Assembly: GCA_023078555.1 (NCBI GenBank)
Contig: CM041204.1
Coordinates: 2,448,430-2,512,429 of the forward strand
DNA from: Ulva prolifera
Taxonomy: Eukaryota; Chlorophyta; Ulvophyceae; Ulvales; Ulvaceae
Direction: 5' to 3'
DNA: 64,000 bases
A program made the translations under genes and the position numbers. The stretch's first letter is position 1. The number at the start of each line of letters is the position of its first letter. The notes below the pieces were generated by a model, which was given only the letters and a program-made list of their open reading frames with translations, was not told the origin of the DNA and ran no database searches. Below are positions 47,085 through 56,172 of the stretch, piece after piece.

Positions 47085-47275
47085 CAACTCCTGCCGCAGC
47101 GGCAATCTCCCGCAGGCTTACCAGCACGTCTGAACTGCATCCAGGCTCTGTACCACTCAGGAACATCGTGAGCTCGTCCCGGACGGCGCGACCGCTTCCC
47201 TGCGACACCTACCCCACCTTGTACTCATGGTGGATGACTGCACAATAGTGGGCCGCCTCCAAGCCTTGCCCCTCA
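47085..47275. pseudogene. Two LRR gene scraps in opposite orientation
   Basis: About 47085-47155 is the C-terminal tip of a paralogue-6-like gene on the minus strand (compare 41024-41095). Directly beside it, about 47170-47270 encodes on the plus strand ELVPDGATASLRHLPHLVLM, then VDDCTIVGRLQA, matching DELLPDGATISLRHLRHLAL of paralogue 7. The opposite orientation implies an inversion or a template-switch joining. Confidence 0.65.
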
Positions 47276-47723
47276 TGAGTGCCGGAAGGCCAAGCACAAG
47301 CACCAGTGAATGTGGCTGCAGAGCTCGCCCCTTAGACGCCAACTACGCAAGATTGAGGACCAGAGAGGCGATGAGACCGCGGCCGATAGCACTCGATAGC
47401 GCGCTGCAGCGCTCTAGCTGCTGGGAGATGGAGAGTTCGAGACGAAGAGAGCCTTGTGTTCCTGCACAAAAAAGACAACCATGATGCAGTGCAGCACACT
47501 GACCTGTGGCCAGTACGTCGTCCAAGATGACGATCTCAGCACAGCTGACTGCGCAAGGCAGCACCGACCCTGTGCAGCACACGACATGAAACTGTGAACC
47601 GGAGCATGCATCTCGCGACTGGCGGCCACATGGATCCAGTGACTGATCTAGACACTAACAGGCAGCAGCAGCACGCAGCGGACAGCAGCAGATGCATGCA
47701 GGACGCACCAGCAGGGCTCCGGT
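47276..47723. other. Intergenic, nothing recognised
   Basis: This is the 3' flank of paralogue 8. Only short ORFs and a CAGCAG-rich patch at about 47662-47690. Confidence 0.35.
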
Positions 47724-50028
47724 CTACGCCCAAGCACTCTTCCACGCAAAGCGCTCCCAGTCCAGGCTGTACTTCAGGCACACGCCGGCGTCCGAGGCCA
47801 GGCTGTCCATGCGGGCGCGATTCAGAGCCCGCCAGCGCCGCTGGTTCGTCTGGAGCTCGAGCGTCCGCACAGACGAGAAGCCCGACATGCGCCCCGACAC
47901 GGCCTCCACGGCTGATTCTGCGTCAGCCTGGAGGGTGACAGCGACCCCAAGCCACCGCAGGGACCGCCACGCCGCAGCGGGCGCATGCCACGGAAATGTG
48001 ATTTTCCACCGCTCTGACTCCCGTGGTGCGCTGCGATCACCCGGCCGCAGCGCGAGCTGAGTCAGGCTCGGCAGCCCGCGGAGGGCACGCATCACGTCCA
48101 GCTGCACGACAGGCGTCACTGCAACGTCTTGCAGGCACAGGCTCTGCAGCTGCTGCAAGCTGGTGAGCGCCACAGAGTCTCGCGGGTCCCAGAGACAGTC
48201 CCTCCAGCCAAACAGGTGCAGGGCTGTGAGGTGAGTGAGATGGTGCACGCCCTCACGCATTCCGGGCAGCAGCCAGCACAGCGCATCACTCGAGCGATTT
48301 GGATGCACGCGGACATCGAGATGCCGGAGCGTCACCCGGCTCAAGCTCGTGAGCAGGGCGCTCCACCAGATTCGCACGTCATCGAGCGTCGGTTCGTCTC
48401 CGTGCAGGCCACAAATCAACTGCAGCCGCTGCAAGCCGTCCGCGCTGGCCGCTACGCTCGTCACCGCCGGAACGAGCACAGAGACGTCGGCGCTGATGCT
48501 GAGTTCCTGCAGAGAAGAGAAAGATGCGAGCGCTTGAGAGGCACCGGAGAGCGCCTCCGCCCGGTGATCCGCCTCTCCCTTGACGTCCAGGTCGATGGCG
48601 AGGCTGCTCAGCTGCTCAAATCGCGGGAGGCTGGACAGCAACTGCTGAGTATGACTCACGTTACGCGGCCTCCAGGAAGATGAAGCGTGGTCGCTGATCT
48701 GGAGGGTGGAGAGAGGAGCAGTGAGGTGGCTGAGGAGGGCGCTGGCGAGGTTGTGGTGGGTACCGGTGACCTTACGGTGGCTGAGGCACGGAAGATGCAG
48801 CGGAGCGCTGGCTGTGAAGCGCTGGTGACCATTCCGACTAGCGACCTCGAGCCTTGTGAGGGATGTTATGGAAGAGAGCAGGCTGCTGATGCAGAGCTGG
48901 GGGGTCTCTGGAGGCGTGCCATTCTCTCGCGCCCGCTTCTGAGGGCGCGACGCGGTGGCTGAGGGGTCCATCAACAAGCTCAGCTCTTGAAGAGAATGCA
49001 GCGGCATCAGGATAGCTTCCAGGAAGCGCCATGCCTGGACAGTGAACGTACTGCACAGGTGGAGCGCCTGGAGGGAGGTGAGTGTGGCAATCACCTCAGC
49101 CAGAGGCTGGAGTGACACCGGCACCTGGGCACTGAGAGACGCGATGCGGAGGCTGGTGAGCCTAGAATGATGACGCAGCGCTGCGGCAATGCCTGCAGCT
49201 GCTGTAGACTCCACAGACTCGGACTTGCAGGCCCCGTTCTTCCATTGCCCATGGCTCATGTCACAGTGAAGCTCGAGAGATAGGATAGACGGCGGCGACG
49301 CTTGGAGCTGTGCTAGAGCTCGGATGATTGAAGGCAGCCACTGGCACCGCTGTTGTGGGGTGACGAGTGCTTTGTCTGGAGTGATGGCTGCTGCAAGAAC
49401 CGCATCATGGTGGTGCACGGGCAAGAGCTCGAGCATGGTGTCCAGGCGGGTCTTACGGGGAAACTCGTCTTCGTCTTCGATACTCATGACGTGTTCTAGC
49501 ACGCGGTGCTGCAGGTGCACGGGCAGCTTGGACAGGCCCTCAGACATTGCCAGACGATCAGCATCAGCACCGCTGCTGTGCTTGATGGCCTCCGCTTGCA
49601 GCAGGAACGCTACCGACCGTAGCATCTCCTCGAAATGAACATCGTCCAGAGCATCTGCGACCTGCACAGAGCGCCGGTGTCGCAACACGGCAGGTACCAA
49701 AGACAGGGACGTGGCCTGCACTTTACACATTGCGTGCGGGACCAGCAGCATATACTGAAAGACCTACCTTCAGGACGGTGCATTGCTGCGCCATTATCAA
49801 ATTGGGCCGTGTGGTAGGATCAGTGATGGATTGAGACCAAGTCCTGAATTCGGACACTGACACGACTTCCGGCAGTCTTGCATCACCTCCCGCTTCCACG
49901 ATCGCTGATAAGACGCCAGATCGAGACACCACGACTTCTGGAATAGCAGCATACATCATGAGCTGTCCTTCGTAGGCTTCGGCAGGAGCCGAGTGCGTCA
50001 AGCACACCGGTCCGTCGGTCACTGCCAT
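47724..50028 (-). CDS. SKP1-like/F-box-like/LRR protein, paralogue 8 (divergent subgroup)
   Basis: Exon 1 is 50028-49768 (87 codons) and exon 2 is 49661-47724, with a 106-bp phase-0 intron (GTAGGT donor, CTGTGCAG acceptor). The protein is about 732 aa with no interruption. Motifs: PVCLTHSAPAEAYEGQLMMY, SRSGVLSAIVEAGGDA, LPEVVSVSEFRTWSQS, VADALDDVHFEEMLRSVAFL, F-box-like GLSKLPVHLQHRVLEHVMS, ELLPVHHHDAVLAAAIT, then LRRs (LTSLQALHLCSTFTVQAW, LTHLTALHLFGWRDCLW, LPSLTQLALRPGD). It pairs with paralogue 4, and the end of both is nearly identical (the last residues are WERFAWKSAWA in paralogue 8, RERFAWKSAWA in 4). It lies about 15 kb from paralogue 4, with the other subgroup in between. Confidence 0.78.
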
Positions 50029-50525
50029 GATGAGCCGTAGACTGCAGAATCACGAGGCACACACGGGAGTAGAGCTGCACGCTGGCATCTGATGTATCAC
50101 ACTGCTAAAGGCGACTAGTGTTCATTGCAGACGCATTGATCGATGGGAACGCTGTTCTATACAGACTGAACCCATTCCGCTCTGGCGCAAAGAGGAGCAA
50201 TTTATCCGTGCAATCGCTCTTCCTTCAGAATCGTCGCAAAATGCTCACATCAGTATCGTCTGAAGTTCTGTCAGGCGTGAGAGGTACAGACTGGCAGATC
50301 GCTGCCCTTCGTGAGCTCCGATGTTTGTGGCTGCCGGACACAACGGGAAAGACAAATTGGCAAACGTTGTCGCAGATCGCACTGAATCTGCCCCGGGAGT
50401 GGAACCCTCTGCAGCGTGGCCACATGTAATGGTGATCATACAATGGTGATATTCAACCAAGCTGGTGGCATTGCTGAAACCAATGCATTCGTACGTCCGG
50501 AACATGCGGTCTTTCGGATATGTTG
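50029..50525. other. Upstream region of paralogue 8
   Basis: No gene and no clear copy of the promoter boxes of the other subgroup. Confidence 0.35.
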
Positions 50526-50608
50526 GTAAAGTAAAGTAAATCTGAATTTACTGAGCCGTATCCTATTGGACATTGACAACTCCGAATTAACGGGACCACA
50601 TATGCCGA
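50526..50608 (-). repeat. SINE, 5'-truncated copy
   Basis: From the (GTAAA)n tail through GAGCCGTATCCTATTGGACA to CACATATGCCGA it is almost identical to 20508-20592, so it is young. Confidence 0.8.
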
Positions 50609-51004
50609 GTGGTACGCACAGATGCTCTGCGCCACGTGTCGTACACGTTGGCGTTCACGCTATTCGGTGGCGAAGATTAATATCCGCGTGGAAGCTGATT
50701 TGGGAGATTTTCTTGTGCTGCGTTCGTTTATAGGTCCCGTTAACGAGATCTACAGCGTCTTGGCAATGCACTTGCAGAACCACAACTTTGTCATTGTTGT
50801 TGATTCGCAATATACTATTTCATCGCAACTTGATTTGAAAGCGACATGCATTATTGGCTCGAGTTCCGGTGCAAGCGCTTTGAATTCCGGTGCAAGCTCT
50901 TGTCTTGTTGATGTCATGGCAGCGCACCATATGTTTATAGAAGGGTGAACGGGATGAGTCCGACGCAGCACACACGCGATAACGGTGAGTGAGACCAGAC
51001 TAAT

Positions 51005-51518
51005 GGTTTACAAAAGAGTGAACGGGAGAAAACAAACACTGACACCGAATCTCATCCGAATCAACTGCAACATACACTCACACACACACGAACGGGTTTG
51101 CGGTCGGGTGGGGTGGTGTGCGCGGGCTGGGGTTGGGGGGTTGTGCTGGGGGAGGCGGGGGCCTCCCCAGGCTGGGGGTTGTTGCGGTCTCGCTGTTTGT
51201 TTTCTGGGCGGCCTTGGCGGCTTGTGCTTCCGGGGCTCGTGCGCCTTGCTGTTGGGCGGGGTTCGGGTGGGGATGGGCGTGTGGGCATGGGCGTGTGTGT
51301 GGTTGTGTGGCCGTATTGCTGTGTCCGGCGCGGGTACTGCCGTTGCGTGGGTGTTTTGGTGTGCGCTTCGTGTGGCTTGCTGCGTGGTGTGCGTTCCCCC
51401 TGCTTCTTGCTTGCGGTGCTACCTGCCTCGCTTGCTTTGTCCTTGTAACACACACACGAACACTACAACCGCACTCACAACTCAGTCCGGCAGGATCGCG
51501 TCCTCCAGGCCCGCATCA
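51005..51518 (-). mobile_element. LINE family A, 5'-truncated copy interrupted by LINE B
   Basis: The minus strand carries the last codons (LEDAILPD) and the 3' UTR of LINE A, ending CCCGTTCACTCTTTTGTAA. The 12-bp direct repeat GACCAGACTAAT (50993-51004 and 51519-51530) flanks it. A LINE-B fragment (51094-51448) sits inside. Confidence 0.85.
51094..51448 (+). mobile_element. LINE family B, 355-bp 3' fragment nested in LINE A
   Basis: It ends CTTGCTTTGTCCTTGTAA on the plus strand and is flanked by the 13-bp repeat CACACACACGAAC (51081-51093 and 51449-51461). The sequence is a GT-rich 3' UTR resembling the complement of 57518-57900. Confidence 0.85.
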
Positions 51519-51575
51519 GACCAGACTAATAGCTGGACAGCTTGTCTCGTGATGTGCAAGGAAATTTGACTTCGC

Positions 51576-51630
51576 TGAGCCGTATCCTATCGGACACTGA
51601 CAAATCCGAGAGAACGAGGACCACATATGT
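51576..51630 (-). repeat. SINE fragment, older
   Basis: GAGCCGTATCCTATCGGACA and ACCACATATGTG match the SINE with several differences. Confidence 0.6.
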
Positions 51631-51800
51631 GTTCTTATACGTCCAGCCGTGGTCACTCCCCAGCAGGCTACTGTGACGAAGTCACCGTCCAGTGCTGGAG
51701 AATTATGGTCTACGTCTTTGCTGTTGGGCATGGCATACCGCCTGCTCTGGGTGGACTGTTGGCCACCAAGCTGCAGCCTGCAGTCACGTACATGACCGTG

Positions 51801-53101
51801 TACTCGGCCACTGACGCTGAGACGCGGCGGCTTGCTTACCGGCTGATGTCCCCTGTCAGGCATGGCGGGCTCGGACTGACGATGCTGGTGGACAGCGTCG
51901 CCGACGCGGCTTTCCTGTCGGGGGCCGGCACGGCCGAGCGCAACCTCGCCGGCTGCCCGGACCTGCTCCGCCCCCTCCGCGGCCACAGCCGGGGCAGTCT
52001 GTTGCAGCGCTGGCAGGGCTTGTTCGACGAGCTGCATGAGCTGCTGGGGTGGGAAGCGGATGCCCGTGACCTAACGGACGAGTTCGTCTCGGGCAAGCTG
52101 CTAGCGGCCCAGCGCGAGGTGGGGCGCGCGGTCGCGGACCATGCGGCCTCACTCGTGCTACAGGGCATCGACCTCGACACGCCGGCCGGCAGGCGGGAAG
52201 CGGCGTGGCTCAAGAGTGCTTCGGGGGGGCCTGCAGGCGCCTTCCTCTCCGCCCTACCGGGCGGCGTTCTCACCATGGGCGACGACATGTTTGTCCTGGC
52301 GGTGTGGCACCGCCTGCGATTCCGCGTCCCGACGGACGTCCCCCCCCCTCCGTGCAAATGCAGTGCAAGTGTTGCCGCCGAACCAGACCACGCCATGGTC
52401 TGCAAGAAGGTGGCAAAGGAGACCCAGATGCGCCATGATAACCTGGCTCGTGCCTTGCGCCTGGTCGCCTCTTACGCCGGACTGCAGTCTGCCCTGGAGC
52501 CGCTCTACCGTGCCCTCGCGAGGGGCGCGGGTGTTGAGCTGAATCGCCGCGGGGACGTCGTCGTGGTCATGCCGCGCCTGGAGATGGCGGCCGTGGACGT
52601 CGTGGTCACGCATGCGCCGGCGGCCTCATACGTGGCCGCTGCGGCGCGGAAGACGGGTGCGACGGCGGAGCGGGCGGAGGACAGGAAGCGGGACCGCTTC
52701 CGGCGGGACGTGCCTGACCATGCCGCGTTCCGGTTTGTTCCGTTTGCGGTCGAATCCTGTGGCTTCATGGGCAAGGCTGCCGTGCGGTTCGTCGGTCAGT
52801 TGGGGGATGTGGCCGCTGCCAGTGGGCGCATCTCCAAAGGCGCGTTTGTCCAGTGGGCGCTGCGGGTGTTGTCGGTGTCATTGCAGCGCGGCAATGCGGA
52901 TATGTATCGGAAGTCTGGGCTTGTCATCTCTCGGGAGCAAGGGTTGCGCTATGACGCGGGCCTAGAGGACGCGATCTTGCCGGACTGATTTGTGAGTGCG
53001 GTTGTGGTGTTCGTGTGTGTGTGTGAGTGTATGTTGCAGTTGTTTCGGATGAGATTCGGTTTCAGTGATTGTTTTCTCCCGTTCACTCTTTTGTAATATA
53101 A
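51801..53101 (+). mobile_element. LINE family A, 5'-truncated copy
   Basis: This is the C-terminal coding part plus 3' UTR of an R2/NeSL-type LINE. The open frame (51627-52988) includes MSPVRHGGLGLTMLVDSVAD, a zinc knuckle CKCSASVAAEPDHAMVC followed by RHDN, and a restriction-like endonuclease core (RRGDVVVVMPRLEMAAVDVV, then FRFVPFAVESCGFMG). It stops at 52988 and the 3' end is CCCGTTCACTCTTTTGTAA (to 53096). The 12-bp repeat TACATGACCGTG at 51789-51800 and 53102-53113 is a likely target duplication, placing the 5' break at 51801; the frame upstream of it would then be fused flanking sequence. The reverse transcriptase domain is missing. Confidence 0.75.
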
Positions 53102-53113
53102 TACATGACCGTG

Positions 53114-53460
53114 CATACCCCCCCACAACTAGGGGTGCTGCCCGGGCAAGCACACTTACACAAATGCACATGGTGCTATTCAAACTCGCACTGCTGCACA
53201 CTACACCAGCTGGTGCCGAAAATACAAAAGTGGTACATCTCGTGAAAACCAAACTCGCTCATATCGAAAATCTTCCGCTCATATATATGCGGAAAATGGG
53301 GGGGTAAATAAGAGCCCGCGTAAGCGACCGTGCATGAGCGTGGACGCTTGTAATTATGAGTGGCATATGAGCGACGACCTGTGTAGACGTAGGTTTTCTC
53401 CCGTTCACTCTTTTGTAAAAGACGTAGGTGAACTGGGTGAAACGATACCTGACTAAATTC
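53114..53460. other. Spacer with a 26-bp LINE-A insertion
   Basis: No gene is seen. The only recognisable item is the tiny insertion at 53394-53419, listed separately. Confidence 0.4.
53394..53419 (+). mobile_element. LINE family A, 26-bp 3'-end insertion
   Basis: The insert begins TTTTCTCCCGTTCACTC and ends TTTTGTAAA, the LINE-A terminus, and is flanked by the 9-bp repeat AGACGTAGG (53385-53393 and 53420-53428). Confidence 0.8.
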
Positions 53461-53506
53461 AATCAATCAGCATTGCAGGCTGAAAAAGGAGCGGTGCCTT
53501 CTTGCC

Positions 53507-54535
53507 GTGAGGTACGAGGAGGGATTTTCGGAGTCTGTGCTTCGCAACTGTCAAGCCCTTGCTAATCAATTGAATGACGCCATCGAAGAGGCGCTGGCCC
53601 TCGGTTTGTGGAGTGACATTGTGCAGCTTCCACCCGGGCTCCGCAAACATGCAAAAGACAACCGTCTAGAGGTGCCATCGGATACGTTCACATTCCGTCT
53701 ATTTGCCACATTCCGACAGGCTTTGCTTGAAATTGCCTCGCTTGATGGCGCGGCTCTGTGCACTCGCAGCTTCACCAAGAATCACTTCATGAATGGCGTA
53801 ATAAGAATGGTCACCATTTGCAAAGAATATCACGAGGACGTGGCGTCGACTCCATCAAAATCCCTTGTAGCCGCGCTAAGCGACAGCAATGAGTATCACA
53901 TGCCCAGTCCGGAGGCAAAGATCCAACAGGCCTGGGGCCTTGTTGAGCATTCCAGTGCGAGTACATCACAGTCGGACGACATCGAGGATGGCAGACATGA
54001 CGGAGACGAAGGGCAAGCAGAACAGGTGCCTGTCCGAGGTGGAGTCCACACTGGTGCTGGTCAACCTCATGCAACGGGCTCGACTTCAACAACGTCCCAA
54101 GGAGCAGGCTTACCCCATGACTCCAGCAAGAACTCAGGCAACAGCGGAGGAACCGGGTCCGTACATGTGGACATGAGGGATGATGCGCAACCGCTGAGTG
54201 ACAGCTGCATTGACCGGCCACAAGCAAGTCCTTCTGCTGCTTCTACAAGCAGAGCTACTCAACATGCAAATTCCGAAATCCAGAGTCTCTCTCCCAATCA
54301 GAGCCAGCCGTACGTGCCCGCGAGTGTCAGCGCTGCACCAGCCCAGAGTCTGGGCATGAGACCCATGCAGTCAGGTCTCCTGCCCATCCCCCACGCCAAT
54401 GCCAGCGCACGGAGTGTGCACGTGCAAGTGGCCGCGCCCCCGTCGATCTCAGAAGCGCCGTGCGCGGAAGCAGACTCGGAAGGAGCCACTCCATTGATGT
54501 CTACAAGCTCACAATCAGACGCTGCCGTGAGTTAA
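53507..54535 (+). CDS. Unrecognised 342-aa protein, Ser/Gln-rich C-terminus
   Basis: This is an uninterrupted plus-strand ORF in a region crowded with LINE debris. Residues about 1-120 are helical and ordered-looking (SESVLRNCQALANQLNDAIE, then LRKHAKDNRLEVPSDTFTFR). Residues about 140-342 are low complexity, rich in Ser, Gln, Thr and Ala, as in many nuclear proteins. I do not recognise a domain. The ATG lies shortly after a possible acceptor (GCATTGCAG, about 53472-53480), so the gene could have an upstream exon and start earlier. The frame is not antisense to anything known. It may be a host gene or an element-borne ORF. Confidence 0.4.
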   Translation: MRYEEGFSESVLRNCQALANQLNDAIEEALALGLWSDIVQLPPGLRKHAKDNRLEVPSDTFTFRLFATFRQALLEIASLDGAALCTRSFTKNHFMNGVIRMVTICKEYHEDVASTPSKSLVAALSDSNEYHMPSPEAKIQQAWGLVEHSSASTSQSDDIEDGRHDGDEGQAEQVPVRGGVHTGAGQPHATGSTSTTSQGAGLPHDSSKNSGNSGGTGSVHVDMRDDAQPLSDSCIDRPQASPSAASTSRATQHANSEIQSLSPNQSQPYVPASVSAAPAQSLGMRPMQSGLLPIPHANASARSVHVQVAAPPSISEAPCAEADSEGATPLMSTSSQSDAAVS

Positions 54536-54659
54536 AGGTGGCTTCCCGCTCAAACTGCCAAGGCCCTCAAACCGGGTGGCTGTGCGCGCGCACTGCTGCT
54601 GTGTGTTCCACATGTACAGTGTTCCACGTGTACAGTGCGCGCGCACACTGCTGCTGCCG

Positions 54660-54707
54660 TTTGCATCTTTCGCGGTGCTGCCCACCTTGCTGCCTTTGTC
54701 CTTGTAA
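54660..54707 (+). mobile_element. LINE family B, 48-bp 3'-end insertion
   Basis: The insert ends GCTGCCTTTGTCCTTGTAA and is flanked by the 16-bp repeat CACACTGCTGCTGCCG (54644-54659 and 54708-54723). Confidence 0.9.
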
Positions 54708-54845
54708 CACACTGCTGCTGCCGCTTCCTGTTATCGCGAGTGCTTCGATCGTTCGCTGACCTGCTCAGTGCCTGCATATGCGGTGTACACTTGTGCCATG
54801 CAAGCATGCAGGGCAGGCTCCCCGCTGGGTACCCACGGTGAAAAA

Positions 54846-54901
54846 TGTCGAACGTGCCTGCGATGCCTGCTGCAGAGCTGCTATCGCAGGCACGTCGGAC
54901 A
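54846..54901. repeat. Hairpin with 19-nt arms
   Basis: The arms 54846-54864 and 54883-54901 pair with one to two mismatches (core ACGTGCCTGCGAT) around an 18-nt loop. Confidence 0.75.
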
Positions 54902-55072
54902 TGCATTAGACAGTTGTGATCGCAGCTGTTCATGCAGTTTGAACAGGCTGTGTGACTCGAGTACAAACACCAGTACACTGAATATAGACAGAACACCGTG
55001 CCGCAGGAAATCAGACGTACTGCTACTGAAGCTGGGTTGATGTTGATGCCTGTGTGCAGGTGCATGCGTGTG

Positions 55073-55094
55073 TTACAAGGACAAAGCAAGCACG
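55073..55094 (-). mobile_element. LINE family B, 22-bp 3'-end insertion
   Basis: Read on the minus strand the insert is CTTGCTTTGTCCTTGTAA preceded by four bases. It is flanked by a 17-bp direct repeat, GCAGGTGCATGCGTGTG (55056-55072 and 55095-55111). Confidence 0.85.
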
Positions 55095-55884
55095 GCAGGT
55101 GCATGCGTGTGCATGCATGGATGTGAAGTTCCAGGAGAATCACGCGATGCAGAGGGGTGCGATCGCACCCAGACTAGTTTGTGCTGATTGTGCTAAAGAG
55201 CCGTATCTCTGAAGCGCATGCATGGTGGGGTTGTATGGTTGCACAAGATCTGCTGCGCTGTGCGCGATTAAATGGACCAATCCGGACGGGCCGGTATACG
55301 GTATACCTGCGTAGCACTGCCAGTGCGAAGAACAAGCACGCCAAAGCCACCAGTGCGAGCGCACTCATGGCAGCAGATCCTACCCACGCCGAACACGCAC
55401 GCACACGGCCACCCACCCACTCACACCCACCGCACCCACAGCCGCAAAACCTCTGCTGCGCAGTGTGTGTCTCTGAGTCAGTTGGTATAGTGCAGGACAC
55501 GGTCAAAATGAAGTGCTGCCGCAGAATAGCGGCTATTCTGTCACAATAGTGAGCAGTCCTGTCTGGCAGGTTCGAGCCCGTCCACGTCGGCAACGGCAGT
55601 ACGCCACGAGGCTGTCTACAAGCCATCAGAGATGCACGGAAGATACACGTGTACAGTCCGGGCTTGCCAGGTGCCTTCTTGCGTGGTTGCCTGCCAACAA
55701 ATATGCACCCGGCCGCCTTGCAGCTGGGCGGCTCTTGCTGGCCTCATAAATTGTCCAGCAAATCTTAACTGTCTTGAAAAGCTACCAGCATGACAGTCCA
55801 TGACCAAGCAAGGTGCGGGTTGTTGGCGAGCACACATACTGCAGTGTTCTGTACGTGTGCACATATGCATGATTAAGCCTATTT

Positions 55885-55911
55885 ACCTGGAACTTACCGA
55901 AAGTTCCAGGT
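55885..55911. repeat. Perfect short hairpin
   Basis: ACCTGGAACTT and AAGTTCCAGGT pair over 11 bp across a 5-nt loop. The flanks GATTAAGCCT and ATTAAGCCAC are also related, but as a direct repeat. Confidence 0.7.
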
Positions 55912-56104
55912 ATTAAGCCACCTAGCTTCGGCCACGTCGCATCAGGCGCAGACTCTGCAAATGCAGCTTCGAAGCTTCTGTGTCGAAACTGGGGGCGGAC
56001 CTCACACACGTCTGCAGGGAGCCTGGGCGGCTGAAGAAGGCGCGGGGTGAGGCTGGAGAGGGCCCAAGGGAAGTCACAGATCCGGGATGCACCTCCTACC
56101 AAAT

Positions 56105-56172
56105 GCGACCTCACGAGGCCTCGTGCCTTGTGAGGGATGTTGTGGGGGAGAGCAGGCTGCTGATGCAGACAA
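56105..56172 (-). pseudogene. Tiny relic of the paralogue 8-type LRR gene
   Basis: GCCTTGTGAGGGATGTTGTG followed by GAGAGCAGGCTGCTGATGCAG matches 48850-48893 inside paralogue 8 almost exactly. It lies outside the cluster, beyond the LINE nest. Confidence 0.65.

Noticed and set aside
51627-51800. Upstream part of the LINE-A frame as RT coding sequence
   Set aside because: A 12-bp repeat (51789-51800 and 53102-53113) suggests that the element begins at 51801, so the preceding open frame may be unrelated flank; left undecided rather than annotated.
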